A stretch of DNA of 64,000 nt, from positions 1-64,000 of the forward strand of contig DASVYC010000047.1 in the NCBI GenBank assembly GCA_036392375.1, written 5' to 3'. The notes under the pieces are model-generated. The model searched no databases. It saw only the letters and a program-made list of their open reading frames with translations, and had not been told where the DNA came from. Position numbers and translations under genes: made by a program. Shown here piece by piece: positions 17,151 through 27,277 of this stretch; the first letter of the stretch is position 1, and the number at the start of each line of letters is the position of its first letter. The DNA comes from JAFEBO01 sp036392375 (GTDB taxonomy: Bacteria; Planctomycetota; Phycisphaerae; Phycisphaerales; UBA1924).

Positions 17151-18167
17151 TCAAGACCCATTCGACCCCACGCTCGCGTGTGGGATTCTCTTTGCGAGAA
17201 GCTCAGCGTGGGCCGCGACGTCGTGGACGCGGAGCAGCGTCGCACCGTGTCGCACATGCTCGGCACTGATGTCCAGCGTGCCTTGCAGTCGTTCCGAGGG
17301 CTCGGAATCGCGCCCCAGCGACCAGCGGCCAACAAAGCTCTTCCGGGACAAGCCGCTGAGAATGGGGCGGCCAAGCCGACGGAGTTCATCCGTGCGGCGG
17401 ATCAGCTCCAGGTTCTGCTCCACGGTCTTGCCGAAGCCGAGTCCCGGGTCGAGCACCACCCGCTCGCGAGCGATGCCGTGGAGATCGAGGCGTTCGAGCC
17501 CGGCGACCAGGGCTGCTTTGACGTCAGCAACCACGTCGCGGTAACGCGGGGCGTCGGTGTAACGATCAGAGTACGAGTCCGCCTCCGGCGGCCGCAGCCG
17601 GTGCATGAGGATGTAGCCGCAGTCGGCGGACGCCAGCAGCTCGAGCATGGCGGGTCCGCCATCGGCGAGGCCGCTGACGTCGTTCACGGCGTCGGCGCCG
17701 GCACGCAGAGCGGCGTGCGCCACTTCTGCAAGCGTCGTGTCCACGCTGATCGGGATCGCGTCGAACCGGCGGTCACCGCGCAGGGCCTCGATGACCGGCA
17801 GGACGCGCCGGATCTGCTCGGCGGCGGCGATCCGTGCCGCCCCAGGTCGGGTGGACTCGCCCCCGACATCAAGCACGGCCGCGCCCGCGGCGACGAGTGC
17901 TTCGCACGCACGCACCGTCGCATCGACAGTGGGGTAAAGCCCTCCATCGGAAAAGCTGTCGGGCGTGACGTTGACGATCGCCATCAGCCGCGGCACGGAC
18001 AGATCGAGCGAGCGGCGGTTGGCGAGGGTCCAGACAGGCACCCACGATGGTAGAAGAACCCGCAGCAACCGCACCTCGAGGAACGCCGAGCGTGAGCGAG
18101 CGAGGGTTACGAGCACTGATGCGTCACGCGCGATGTGCGCCCGGTCTGAGGTAGACACCGCTGACAT
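17151..18167 (-). CDS. folP: Dihydropteroate synthase
   Basis: The enzyme joins p-aminobenzoate to 6-hydroxymethyl-dihydropterin diphosphate in folate synthesis; sulfonamides compete at this site. Signatures are NVTPDSFSDGG (66-76 from the first ATG) and DVGGESTRPG (100-109), followed by DVSGL, the pterin-site region GLGFGKT and the SRKSF loop. From ATG 18167 the product is 338 residues, with about 40 extra at the N-terminus. GTG 18041 would give 296 residues, closer to the usual 270-290. Neither has a good ribosome site, so the start is open. No other folate gene is adjacent. Confidence 0.92.
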   Translation of the reverse strand: MSAVSTSDRAHIARDASVLVTLARSRSAFLEVRLLRVLLPSWVPVWTLANRRSLDLSVPRLMAIVNVTPDSFSDGGLYPTVDATVRACEALVAAGAAVLDVGGESTRPGAARIAAAEQIRRVLPVIEALRGDRRFDAIPISVDTTLAEVAHAALRAGADAVNDVSGLADGGPAMLELLASADCGYILMHRLRPPEADSYSDRYTDAPRYRDVVADVKAALVAGLERLDLHGIARERVVLDPGLGFGKTVEQNLELIRRTDELRRLGRPILSGLSRKSFVGRWSLGRDSEPSERLQGTLDISAEHVRHGATLLRVHDVAAHAELLAKRIPHASVGSNGS

Positions 18168-18483
18168 CGGGCGACAGCCTGACGCACAAGGAGATCCGAG
18201 TTCTCGGCCCATGTTTGGGCGTTGATCGGTCGACGCGCGTCGGTTCGGCGTTACAACCCGAACTCCGATGTCCCCCGCTCTCAAGAACGGCGGCACCGGC
18301 TTGCGGATCAAGGTACATTTCACGTGGCAGGATGCCGTCCGGCGGGTTCCGATGGAGCCCGTCAAGTCCGCTTTGAGGCTGAGGAGGTGCTGTGGAAACC
18401 CCGCGCGGTGCGGGGCGTACAGCAGTACCAGAGGCAGCACGAAGAAGGACCGCGGCAGGGACGGGCATCCTGCATGCCGCCGC
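18168..18483. other. 316-bp divergent region before the adhesin gene
   Basis: This is the probable leader and promoter region of both folP and the giant adhesin. It contains a small hairpin CCCCGC-GCGGT-GCGGGG (18399-18415) and a GAGGAGG (about 18380-18386) that does not precede a start in the adhesin frame. The adhesin frame is open from 18268, so part of this region may be coding. I see no convincing promoter or riboswitch. Confidence 0.4.
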
Positions 18484-21400
18484 ATGAGCACGCGTCGCGA
18501 CAACTCCGCGGTTCGCTCGATCGCACAGGTCGCTGGTGCGGCGTGCGCGGTTCGCACGCACGAAGCGTTGCCCCACGGGCTGAAGCCCGCGGCTCTGAGG
18601 GGCGATCGTCTCGCCTGGGTGTCGTCGACGCTGTCGCTGCTGTTGCTGCTCGCGTCGGCACAGCGTGCACACGCCAACGGACCTGAGAATCCCAACGTCA
18701 CCCACGGCTCGGCGTCGTTCCAGAACCAGAACGGCAACTGGGTCATCCACACCTCCAACAAGGCGATCATCAACTACACCCGCTTCGACGTCGCGAGCGG
18801 GCAGTGGGTCCGCTTCATCCAGGACGGCTCGGGCGCTCGCGTTCTGAACCGCATCAGCGGCTCGGCGCCGACGCGGATCGACGGCAGCATCTTCGCCAAC
18901 GGCAGCGTCTACTTTGTCAACTCGGCGGGCGTGATCTTCGGACAGAACTCGGTCATCAACTGCGCGAGTTTCGCCGCCGCGGCGGGACAGCTCTCGGATC
19001 AGAACTTCCTCGCGGGCATCAACCACTTCACGAATCTCTCGGGCGCGGTGATCAACCACGGCCGGATCGAGACCGCCGACGGCGGCATGGCGGCGCTCGT
19101 CGGTCGTCATGTCGCCAACTACGGCACGATCGTCGCGCCGCAGGGCACCGTGGTGATGGCCGCGGGCAGCGATGTGTACGTCGGCGAAGCCGGCGGGCAC
19201 GTCTTCGCGCGCATTCAGGGCGACGGCACCAACGCCGCGGAAGGCGTGCGAAACGACGGCGTGATCGAAGCCCGGCGCGGCACGGCGATGCTTGCCGCGG
19301 GCGATGCGTACGGCATGGCGGTGATCAACACCGGCCGCCTGATGGCCCGCAACGTCAAGATCGACGGCGGCGAGCGGGGCGAGGTGCGCGTCGCGGGCAC
19401 GGTCGACGCCAGCGGCAAGGACTTGGGCGAGACCGGCGGGCGCGTGGAGATCACCGGCGAGAACATCGCGCTCACCGGCGCGACCATCGACGTCTCCGGC
19501 GACAGCGGCGGCGGCACCGCCCTCATCGGCGGCGGACGCGAGGGCCAGGGCCTCGACCATGTCGCCAAGGGCTTGTACGTCGATCAGCACACCACCGTGA
19601 ACGCCGACGCGATCCGCAGCGGCGATGGCGGCGAGATCGTGCTCTTCTCGCGGAACGCGACGCGTTCGTTCGGCCGCCTGCAGGCCCGCGGCGGCGTTGA
19701 GTCCGGCAACGGCGGGTTTGTCGAGACTTCCGGCGGCTGGCTGGCGCTCAAGGGCACGCCCGACACCGCGGCTCGCGCGCTGTTGGGTATCGACGGCACG
19801 TGGCTGATCGACCCGCTCGACATCGAGATCGTCGCCGCGGCGCCCACCGTGGATGTCGGAGGCGGCCCGATCTTTACGCCCACCGGCGGCGCCTCGAAGC
19901 TCTGGGTGGAGGATCTCAAGAACGCTTTCGCCTCCAGCAGCACGATCACGATCAAGACCGTTGGCACCGTCGGCGCCGGCAGCGGCAACATCACCTTCAA
20001 TGCGATCTTCGATCTCCCGCCACCGGCGAGCCCGGTGCTGATCCGCACGCTCAACGTGCTGGCCGCGGGCAACATTGTGATCAACCAGCGCATCGTGGAC
20101 CAGAACGCGGCGGCGGGCGCGGGGTTGAATCTCAATCTCGCCGCGGGCGGGAACGTCAACGTCAACGCCCAGTTGCTGCTGCGTCAGGGCGTGCTCACCA
20201 GCAGCGGCGCGAACTTCTCCAGCAACAACCAGATCCGTGCCGCGGGTGTGAATCTGAATCACACCGGCGCGGTGAGCGTGCAATCGATCGCGTCGCAGTT
20301 CGTCGGCGGCACGAGCTCGATCTTCGTTCGCGGCTCGTCGTTCGACGCGACGCAGTCGCTCGCGACCGGCGGCGGCAACATCGACATCCAGACCACCACC
20401 GGCAGCGTGCGCTTCCTGGGTGCCGGATCGAGCGTGGACGCGGGCACCGGCAGTATCGTCGTCAAGGCCGGCGACCGCATCGAGAGCAACGCTTCCTTCA
20501 ACGCCGCCAACGTGCGGATGGATGCGGCCACGCAGGCGTCGTACACACGCGACATCGTCGCGACGAACAACCTCGAGCTCCGGGCCAACGTGCTCGAGTT
20601 CAGCGGCCCGGGCACAATCAATCTCACTGCGCCGTCGATGATGCTCCGCGTCAACGACTTCGCCGACGCCGCCAGCCGCATCCGCTTCCTGTCGTCGATC
20701 AATCTCAACGGCAACGCGAACGTGCTGGCCGGCCGAGGCGAGTTCGTGGTCGCCGCGGGACGGGTCATCAACCTCGCGCCCACGAACAAGTCGCTGCTGA
20801 TCAACGCCGACACGGTCACAATCGACCCCGCCGCGTCGCTCATCTCCGGCGCGGGCGGGCGGCTGCGGTTCCAGACCCAGACCAGCGGCCGCGCGATCGC
20901 GCTGGGAAGCAGCGACGCCGGCGCACTGGCACTCAGCACCGCCGAGCTCGCCACCATCGGCAGCGGCTGGACCAACATCGACTTCCTGAAGTCCGGTCAG
21001 TCCGGCGACATCCGCGTGGACAGCGCGACGCTGCTCGGCCCCTCGGCCAGCTTCCTGCTGGGTTCGGGCGCCCTGCGCCTCAACGACAATCTCACACTTT
21101 CCGGCGCGTTCACGACCAATGGGCGTGTCCTGGTCGGGGCGGGCAACATCCGGCTCACTGCGATCAGCACCATCTTCGGCAGCTTCGTGGACGCAGGAGC
21201 CGCCAACGCGAACTTCATCGTGAGCGCGGGGTTCACGGACTTCCGCGCCGCGATCGGCTCGTCGTCGGCGCTCGCCAGCCTCGCGACCGTGGGCAGCGGC
21301 GAAGTCCGCCTCCGCAACCTGGTGCGCACCGGTGGCGCCAACTTCAGCGGCCCGGTCTATCTCGCCTCGGACACCACGTTCGCCGGCGGCCAGATCAACT

Positions 21401-24400
21401 TCATCGCCACCCTCGATTCGTTCAACACCGGCTTCTACAACGCGACTTTCCTCAACACCAGCACCACCTTCGGCGGCACGGTCGGCGGCACCCGGGCCCT
21501 GAACTCGCTGCTCACGACCGGCACCGCCGTCGTGAACGCACGCACCTTCACCAACGGCAACCAGACGTACGGCGGCGTGCTGGTCATCGGCGGCGGGGCA
21601 TCCTCGCTCAACGCCGGTGGCGCGTTCACCGCTCTCGGCTCTACCGCCCTCGTCCGCACGACACGCATCAACAGCGCCAGCGCCTACTTCGGCGGCACGA
21701 TCGAGGCCACGCTCAGCGGCGCAGAGCTGACCGTCAACGCTCCCGGCGATATCTACTTCACTCAGGCGATCGGTGCCGCCAACCCGCTCGGGTCGCTCAG
21801 CGTCATCGGTGGCGGCCTCACCCACATCAACGACGTGGTCCGAGTCGGCTCGGGCCCGACCAACTTCATCAGCTTCGCCAACGCTGTCGTGCTCGATAGC
21901 AACGTCTCGCTCATCGGCCCGAACATCTCGTTCCTCAGCACGCTCGACTCGGGCCTCGGCGGCAACTTCGGCCTGACCGCGACCACTCCCAGCAGCGGCT
22001 TGCTCTTCGCCCAGAACGTCGGCGGCACGCGGGCGCTCTCGTTCATCAACACCGTCGGCAACGGCCGCACCGTGGCGCAGGGCAACATCAGCACGCTCGG
22101 CAACCAGGACTACAGCGCCTTCGAAGTCTCAGGCCTCGCCGGGAATCGGGCCCTGAGCTCGCTCGCCGGCAACATCACGTTCAACGACGCCGTCGGCGCG
22201 ACCAACAACACCGTCGGGCTGGAGATCGATGCCGCCGGCCTGACGACATTCAACAGCACCGTCGGCTCCGGCCTCGCCGGCACCGGAGCGCTCGCCGAGC
22301 TCCTCCGCAGCGGCGGCGGGGCGACCATCCTCCGCGGCGACACCACCACCGTCGGCCAGCAGTCCTTCGACGGCGATGTCCGCTTCGCCAAGCTCGGCCT
22401 CCAGACCATCAACGCTGGCGGCCCGATCACCATCACCGGGAAGTCCGAGCTCGAGACCAACGTCGACATGATCGTCGGTGCCGCGGACCTGCGCGGCGCG
22501 GTCGATTCCATCGGCGGCCCGCGTGCGCTGCACGTCACCAGCGCCGGCCTCATCGACTTCGGCTCCACCATCGGTGCCACCGGCCCGCTCGCGTCGCTGC
22601 TCGTCGATGGCGGCGGCCAGACCCGCGTCACCACGCTCGTCGACGCCGCCACCGCGACGTTCAACAACGCCGTCAACCTCACCGGCAACACCGTCTTCCA
22701 GGGCGGCCCAATCACGTTCAACAGCACGCTCGATTCGCTCACCGCCAACGCTTTCGGCGCCGAGTTCAAGGGCAACGCCGGCCTCGGCACGCTCGACTTC
22801 ACCCAGAACGTCGGCCAGTCGCGAGCCCTCGCGTTCCTGATCAGCCGCATCGACACGACGGTGAGGGCCAACGTCTCGACCGCCAATCAGCAGCAGTTCG
22901 ACAGGAACCTCGCGATCCTCGGGCCGTCCACATTCAACGCCGGTGGCCTCTTCAGCGTCGGCGGCAACACCCGTATCACCCGCCGCACCGACATCAACGC
23001 CAACGGCGTCACCTTCACCGGCCTCGTCGATTCCGGCGCGGCTCTCCCGCCCGCCGATCGCGGCGAGCTCTTCATCACCAGCCCCGGCGCGATCACCTTC
23101 GTCCAAGCCATCGGCTCCGCCGACGCCCTCCGCACGCTCGACGTCGCCGGCGGCGGCCTGACCACGATCAACGCGACCATCGACGCCGACAACGCCGACT
23201 TCCGCAACGCCGCCGAGCTCGGAAGCAGCGTCACGCTCCGCAACGGCACCTACACGTTCCATCAGACGCTCGACTCGGCCCTCGCCGGCCCGTTCGCTCT
23301 GAACACCCTGGGCGTCGGCACGTTGTCGTTCCTGAACACCGTCGGCGGCACGCGCGAGCTCCTCAGCCTCGACGCACTCAATGCCGCCCAGACCGTGCTC
23401 GCCGCCAACGTCACCACCCGAGACTTCGCCCGCTTCGCCGCAACCCGCGTCGATGCCGACAGCCTGATCACCAGCACCAACGCCGGCGCGATCGACTTCG
23501 GCGTCGTCACCTCCGGCGGCGTGCCTCGCGATCTCGCCACCAACACCAGCGGCATCACCAGCTTCAATGGCGACGTTGGCACCGCCGGCGCTCGCCTCGC
23601 CTCGCTCCGCACGCTGGGCAGCGGCGACGCGGTTCTCCGCGGCAACACGTTCACCACCGGCACGCAGTCCTTCGCCGCCAACGCGATCTTCGACTCGGGC
23701 GCGAACCAGACCATCGACGCCGGCGGCCCGCTCTTCGTCGGCGGCACGAGCACACTCCGTAACGATCTCCTGGTCCTCAGCAACGGCGCAACCTTCACCG
23801 GCGCCGTCGACGGCGACGCCGGCCCCGCCCGCTCGCTCACCGTCACCAGCGCGTCGCCCATCCTCTTCGGCGCGGCGATCGGGCAGACCAACGCCCTCCA
23901 ATCCATCCTCGTCAACGGCGGCGGCGCGACCACGCTCAACACGCTCGTCCGAACCACCGCCGGGGGCAACGCCGACTTCCAGAACGCCGTGCTGCTCGGC
24001 AGCGACCTCAACCTGACCGGCGGGACCTTCCGCTTCGGTCAGACGCTCGACAGCGGCGTCGGTGGTCCCTTCGCCCTCGCCTCGACCGGCAGCAATTCGA
24101 TCGAGTTCGTCGGCAACGTCGGCATCGGTTCGCTGCTCCGCTCGATCGACACCGCCCTCGCCGCCGACACCCGTCTGCACGCCGATCTCGCCGCCCGCGA
24201 CGCGATCCGCCTGAGCACGCTCCGCCTGCTCGACGCCGCGAACAAGAACATCGCCAGCGCCACGAGCACCATCGACTTCCTCGGTGCCGTCGCCGCCGAT
24301 GCTGGCGCGGGCCTGAACGTTGCCGCTCCCGGCACCGTCACGTTCGCGAGCACCGTCGGCTCAGGCATCCCCGCCCTCGGTTCGCTCGGCTTCCTCAATC

Positions 24401-27078
24401 GCACCGGCGGCGGCCTCACCGTCCTCAACGGCAACACCGACACCGTCGGGCTCCAGGGCTTCGACGGCGATCTCGACGTCAACGGCCCGCTCACGCTCAA
24501 CGCCGGCGGCGCCTTCGGCGTACTCGGTGCCACGCGGCTCTTCGGCAACACCGTCATCAATAGCAACGGCTACCTCTTCAACGGCTCGGTCGACTCCGCC
24601 GGCGGCAGCCGCAGCCTGACCCTCAACAACACCGGCAGCGGCGAGTTCAAGAGCGGCGCGGGCTTCGGAAGCGCTCTGAGCGCCCTGACGATCAACGGCG
24701 TCGGCACCTCGACCTTCGCCGGCAACATCCGCATCGTCCCCGGCGGCTCGATGATCGTGAACCAGAGCGCGTTCATCGCCGGGCCGTCGGACTTCCGCGC
24801 CGGAACGATCACGTTCAACGGCACGCTCGACGCCGCCCCCGCCGCGGCGATCTCGGCTCTCGTGCTGGTCGCCGACGCGGCCAACTTCAACTTCAACGCG
24901 GGCGGCGTGAATGCTCTCACCTCGCTCGACGCCTCGGGCGTCACGCTTAGCCGCGTCGCCGGGGACGTGACGACCACCGGCTCACAGCGTTTCGCGGGCT
25001 TGCTGCTCACCGGTGCCGCGGGCAGCCGCGTGTTCAACGGCTCGTCGCTGGCTTACGTCGGCGCCATCGACGCGGCAAACAACACCATCGGCATGATCGC
25101 CAACGGACCGGGCGGCGTCGGTTTTGCCAGCAACATCGGCCTCGGCGGCGTGGGAGGCACAAACCTCGCCCAGCTCCTCGTCTCCGGCCCCGCGACGCTC
25201 GCCGGCAACGTCCGCACCGTGGGAGGCACCTCGTTCGGCAACGCCCTCACCACCATCGGAGCCCGCACCATCGACGCAGCGGGCCTCTTCGTCGGCGGCC
25301 AGACCGTCCTCGGCGGCAACTTCACCGTCAACACGGCGAACGCCCAGTTCAACGGCAGCGTCGACTCCGCCGCCCCTGGGCTGGCCTCGATGCTCGTGAA
25401 CGCCACCAACACCGCCGTCTTCGGCAACGGCATCGGTCAGAACGCGGCCCTCTCCACTTTCCGCAGCAACGCCTCCGCCACCGTGCTCCGCGGCAGCGGG
25501 CTCCGCACGCTCGCCAGCGGTCAGTCCTGGTTCGCCGGCGAGCTCCGCATCGACTCGCTCGGCGGCACATCGACCATCAACACCGGCACGATCTTCATCG
25601 CCCGCGACGTCTTCACCGACGCCGCCGCCGCGAGCGCCGCCAACCTGTCTTTGCTCGCCAACGCCCCATCCACGATCGAAGGCTCGGCAATCCGCATCGG
25701 CGGCAGCATCGGTCAGTCCTCGGTCGCTCCCTCGGGCACCCAGCGCTTCAACAACCTCACCCTCGGCGGCGCGATCGGCACGCCCAACATCGCAACCATC
25801 CTGCTCAGCAGAGGCTTCGACGCCCAGGGCCGCCTGATCGCGGCCAGCGTCAACGCCGGCGATCAGTTCTCGATCGTCGCCAACAACATCGCCATGGCGC
25901 CCGGCCAGAAGCTCACGGCCATCGGCTCGTTGGGCCTCTTCGGCGCCTCTTCGATCACGCTCGGCGACGTCGCGACGCTCGGCAACCTGTCCGTCAACTC
26001 CCCCGTCATTCGCATCACCAGCCGCGGGGCCGCCAACCTGTTCAACAACACCGGCGGGATCGAAGGCGACATCGGTACCGACATCGTCGCCGGCGGCACG
26101 ATCTCGTTCAGCTCGACGCCCACGCTGCTCCCCGGGGCCGGCTCCTTCAGCTACTCCGCCGGCGGCGGGCCCGATCCGCTACTCGCGTCCTTCTCGTACC
26201 GCCAGTTGCCCAGCGCCATCAATCTCGCGACCTTCCGCGACCAGCGCGTCGGCAGCCCCCTGGGCCCGAGCTTCCTGCTCTTCCTCGACTTGGCGTCCCG
26301 CGGCCCGACGTCCACCAGCGTCGCCGAGACCAAGACCGTCCAACCGCCGCGGCTGGGCGAAGTCGCCCGCGTGCGCCAGTCGGTGGTCGTTGATCCGGCC
26401 GATCAGGAGCTCCTGCGTCAGCTCGGCCTGACCGTCCGCGGCGCGACCAACGAGGAGATCGTGGCCTCGTTCGCCGGGTACAGCTATTACGTGAACGTGC
26501 CGCAGAAGCTCCGCCCGAGCGTCGAGAACCGCGAGTACGTCGTGACCGCTGATCGTCTTTGGATGCAGGCGGTGGTCGAGCTCTCCAAGGTGTACAACGC
26601 CACCATGAAGCGCTCGGTGGTCAAAGATGGTGCCGGCACCGAGCAGCTCCGCGACGGCGAGCTTCGGCAGATCTTCGAGGAGAGCTGGGACCGCTACATC
26701 GCGTCGTCCAACGCGCGATCCGAGGCCGAAGAGCTCCAGGGCTTCACGGAGCACTTGGTCTCGAGCCCGGCCGAGGTGGCGACGCGGCAGGAACTCGCCA
26801 ACATCGGCCTGGTGCTCGCCAAGCTCGATGACCTGGGCCTCACCAAGCTCGAAGCCGGCATCCCGCGCGACCGTCTGCTGCAGCGCGTCCGCCCCGCCGC
26901 CCTGACGACCGCGGACATGACCGCGATCATCCGAACGGTCACGGCGTCGGGCGTGAAGCCCAACGTCGCCCCCGATGCGACGCCGGACGCCACACCCAGC
27001 CGCCCGACGACGCTGCCTCCAACGCAGCCCGCGGTCGCGGAGACCGCCACCAAGGTGCTGGAAGTGTCGAAGCGGTAA
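18484..27078 (+). CDS. Giant filamentous haemagglutinin-type adhesin
   Basis: This protein is about 2,864 residues long (2,936 if started at 18268). A basic stretch of about 45 residues and a Leu-rich helix form an extended signal peptide, cut near AHA. The next 130 residues are a haemagglutination (TPS) domain, recognisable by AIINYTRFDVASGQWVRF, the VLNRISG strand and NSAGVIFGQNSVIN. A long beta-helix follows, rich in Asn, Gly, Ser and Thr. At least six copies of an L-x-x-L-x-x-x-G-x-G...TLDS module begin near 21271, 21787, 22588, 23128, 23896 and 24675. The last 270 residues turn charged and helical, unlike the passenger. Two-partner secretion needs a TpsB transporter, which is not in the window. 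Confidence 0.88.
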   Translation: MSTRRDNSAVRSIAQVAGAACAVRTHEALPHGLKPAALRGDRLAWVSSTLSLLLLLASAQRAHANGPENPNVTHGSASFQNQNGNWVIHTSNKAIINYTRFDVASGQWVRFIQDGSGARVLNRISGSAPTRIDGSIFANGSVYFVNSAGVIFGQNSVINCASFAAAAGQLSDQNFLAGINHFTNLSGAVINHGRIETADGGMAALVGRHVANYGTIVAPQGTVVMAAGSDVYVGEAGGHVFARIQGDGTNAAEGVRNDGVIEARRGTAMLAAGDAYGMAVINTGRLMARNVKIDGGERGEVRVAGTVDASGKDLGETGGRVEITGENIALTGATIDVSGDSGGGTALIGGGREGQGLDHVAKGLYVDQHTTVNADAIRSGDGGEIVLFSRNATRSFGRLQARGGVESGNGGFVETSGGWLALKGTPDTAARALLGIDGTWLIDPLDIEIVAAAPTVDVGGGPIFTPTGGASKLWVEDLKNAFASSSTITIKTVGTVGAGSGNITFNAIFDLPPPASPVLIRTLNVLAAGNIVINQRIVDQNAAAGAGLNLNLAAGGNVNVNAQLLLRQGVLTSSGANFSSNNQIRAAGVNLNHTGAVSVQSIASQFVGGTSSIFVRGSSFDATQSLATGGGNIDIQTTTGSVRFLGAGSSVDAGTGSIVVKAGDRIESNASFNAANVRMDAATQASYTRDIVATNNLELRANVLEFSGPGTINLTAPSMMLRVNDFADAASRIRFLSSINLNGNANVLAGRGEFVVAAGRVINLAPTNKSLLINADTVTIDPAASLISGAGGRLRFQTQTSGRAIALGSSDAGALALSTAELATIGSGWTNIDFLKSGQSGDIRVDSATLLGPSASFLLGSGALRLNDNLTLSGAFTTNGRVLVGAGNIRLTAISTIFGSFVDAGAANANFIVSAGFTDFRAAIGSSSALASLATVGSGEVRLRNLVRTGGANFSGPVYLASDTTFAGGQINFIATLDSFNTGFYNATFLNTSTTFGGTVGGTRALNSLLTTGTAVVNARTFTNGNQTYGGVLVIGGGASSLNAGGAFTALGSTALVRTTRINSASAYFGGTIEATLSGAELTVNAPGDIYFTQAIGAANPLGSLSVIGGGLTHINDVVRVGSGPTNFISFANAVVLDSNVSLIGPNISFLSTLDSGLGGNFGLTATTPSSGLLFAQNVGGTRALSFINTVGNGRTVAQGNISTLGNQDYSAFEVSGLAGNRALSSLAGNITFNDAVGATNNTVGLEIDAAGLTTFNSTVGSGLAGTGALAELLRSGGGATILRGDTTTVGQQSFDGDVRFAKLGLQTINAGGPITITGKSELETNVDMIVGAADLRGAVDSIGGPRALHVTSAGLIDFGSTIGATGPLASLLVDGGGQTRVTTLVDAATATFNNAVNLTGNTVFQGGPITFNSTLDSLTANAFGAEFKGNAGLGTLDFTQNVGQSRALAFLISRIDTTVRANVSTANQQQFDRNLAILGPSTFNAGGLFSVGGNTRITRRTDINANGVTFTGLVDSGAALPPADRGELFITSPGAITFVQAIGSADALRTLDVAGGGLTTINATIDADNADFRNAAELGSSVTLRNGTYTFHQTLDSALAGPFALNTLGVGTLSFLNTVGGTRELLSLDALNAAQTVLAANVTTRDFARFAATRVDADSLITSTNAGAIDFGVVTSGGVPRDLATNTSGITSFNGDVGTAGARLASLRTLGSGDAVLRGNTFTTGTQSFAANAIFDSGANQTIDAGGPLFVGGTSTLRNDLLVLSNGATFTGAVDGDAGPARSLTVTSASPILFGAAIGQTNALQSILVNGGGATTLNTLVRTTAGGNADFQNAVLLGSDLNLTGGTFRFGQTLDSGVGGPFALASTGSNSIEFVGNVGIGSLLRSIDTALAADTRLHADLAARDAIRLSTLRLLDAANKNIASATSTIDFLGAVAADAGAGLNVAAPGTVTFASTVGSGIPALGSLGFLNRTGGGLTVLNGNTDTVGLQGFDGDLDVNGPLTLNAGGAFGVLGATRLFGNTVINSNGYLFNGSVDSAGGSRSLTLNNTGSGEFKSGAGFGSALSALTINGVGTSTFAGNIRIVPGGSMIVNQSAFIAGPSDFRAGTITFNGTLDAAPAAAISALVLVADAANFNFNAGGVNALTSLDASGVTLSRVAGDVTTTGSQRFAGLLLTGAAGSRVFNGSSLAYVGAIDAANNTIGMIANGPGGVGFASNIGLGGVGGTNLAQLLVSGPATLAGNVRTVGGTSFGNALTTIGARTIDAAGLFVGGQTVLGGNFTVNTANAQFNGSVDSAAPGLASMLVNATNTAVFGNGIGQNAALSTFRSNASATVLRGSGLRTLASGQSWFAGELRIDSLGGTSTINTGTIFIARDVFTDAAAASAANLSLLANAPSTIEGSAIRIGGSIGQSSVAPSGTQRFNNLTLGGAIGTPNIATILLSRGFDAQGRLIAASVNAGDQFSIVANNIAMAPGQKLTAIGSLGLFGASSITLGDVATLGNLSVNSPVIRITSRGAANLFNNTGGIEGDIGTDIVAGGTISFSSTPTLLPGAGSFSYSAGGGPDPLLASFSYRQLPSAINLATFRDQRVGSPLGPSFLLFLDLASRGPTSTSVAETKTVQPPRLGEVARVRQSVVVDPADQELLRQLGLTVRGATNEEIVASFAGYSYYVNVPQKLRPSVENREYVVTADRLWMQAVVELSKVYNATMKRSVVKDGAGTEQLRDGELRQIFEESWDRYIASSNARSEAEELQGFTEHLVSSPAEVATRQELANIGLVLAKLDDLGLTKLEAGIPRDRLLQRVRPAALTTADMTAIIRTVTASGVKPNVAPDATPDATPSRPTTLPPTQPAVAETATKVLEVSKR

Positions 27079-27104
27079 ACACCACGACGCACATTCTGTT
27101 GGGG

Positions 27105-27122
27105 CGGGCCCTTCCGGGCCCG
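27105..27122. terminator. Hairpin downstream of the adhesin gene
   Basis: CGGGCCC and GGGCCCG form a 7-bp stem on a TTCC loop 26 bp after the adhesin stop codon. No T-tract follows. Confidence 0.4.
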
Positions 27123-27170
27123 ACGCAGTTCGCCCAGCGCGTTCCTTGTCGCATCGCAGACCATGAAGCA

Positions 27171-27196
27171 GAGAGCGTGGGAGTTCCCACGCTCTC
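27171..27196. terminator. Strong hairpin between convergent adhesin and nuoN genes
   Basis: A 26-bp almost uninterrupted palindrome, GAGAGCGTGGGA with TCCCACGCTCTC, lies between two convergent genes. It could stop transcription in both directions. Confidence 0.6.
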
Positions 27197-27226
27197 GAGT
27201 GCATTCGTTGGTTCTGGCGTTCTTCG

Positions 27227-27247
27227 GCGGGGCCTGGAAGGCCCCGC
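27227..27247. terminator. GC-rich hairpin, second copy of the 42-62 element
   Basis: GCGGGGCCT and AGGCCCCGC form a 9-bp stem on loop GGA, 30 bp beyond the nuoN stop codon. The stem is the same as that at 42-62, where it also follows a minus-strand gene. Confidence 0.55.
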
Positions 27248-27277
27248 TCCCACCGCCGGCTTCACCACTCCAGCGGA

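Noticed and set aside
17960..18060. FolP duplication or fusion in the N-terminus
   Set aside because: The extra 40 residues have no domain pattern and a GTG at 18041 gives a normal-length protein.
18268..18483. Earlier start for the adhesin
   Set aside because: The upstream residues are Arg/Cys-rich without a pattern and none of the earlier starts has a ribosome site; ATG 18484 still lacks one, so this remains open.
18124..21825. A 1,233-codon open frame on the minus strand opposite the adhesin gene
   Set aside because: It lies antisense to a gene with clear TPS and repeat features, its composition (Ala, Arg, Asp, Val rich) is that expected from the complement of high-GC coding sequence, and no motif is visible.
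22129..24180. A 683-codon antisense frame within the adhesin gene
   Set aside because: Same reasoning; its repeats mirror those of the adhesin modules.
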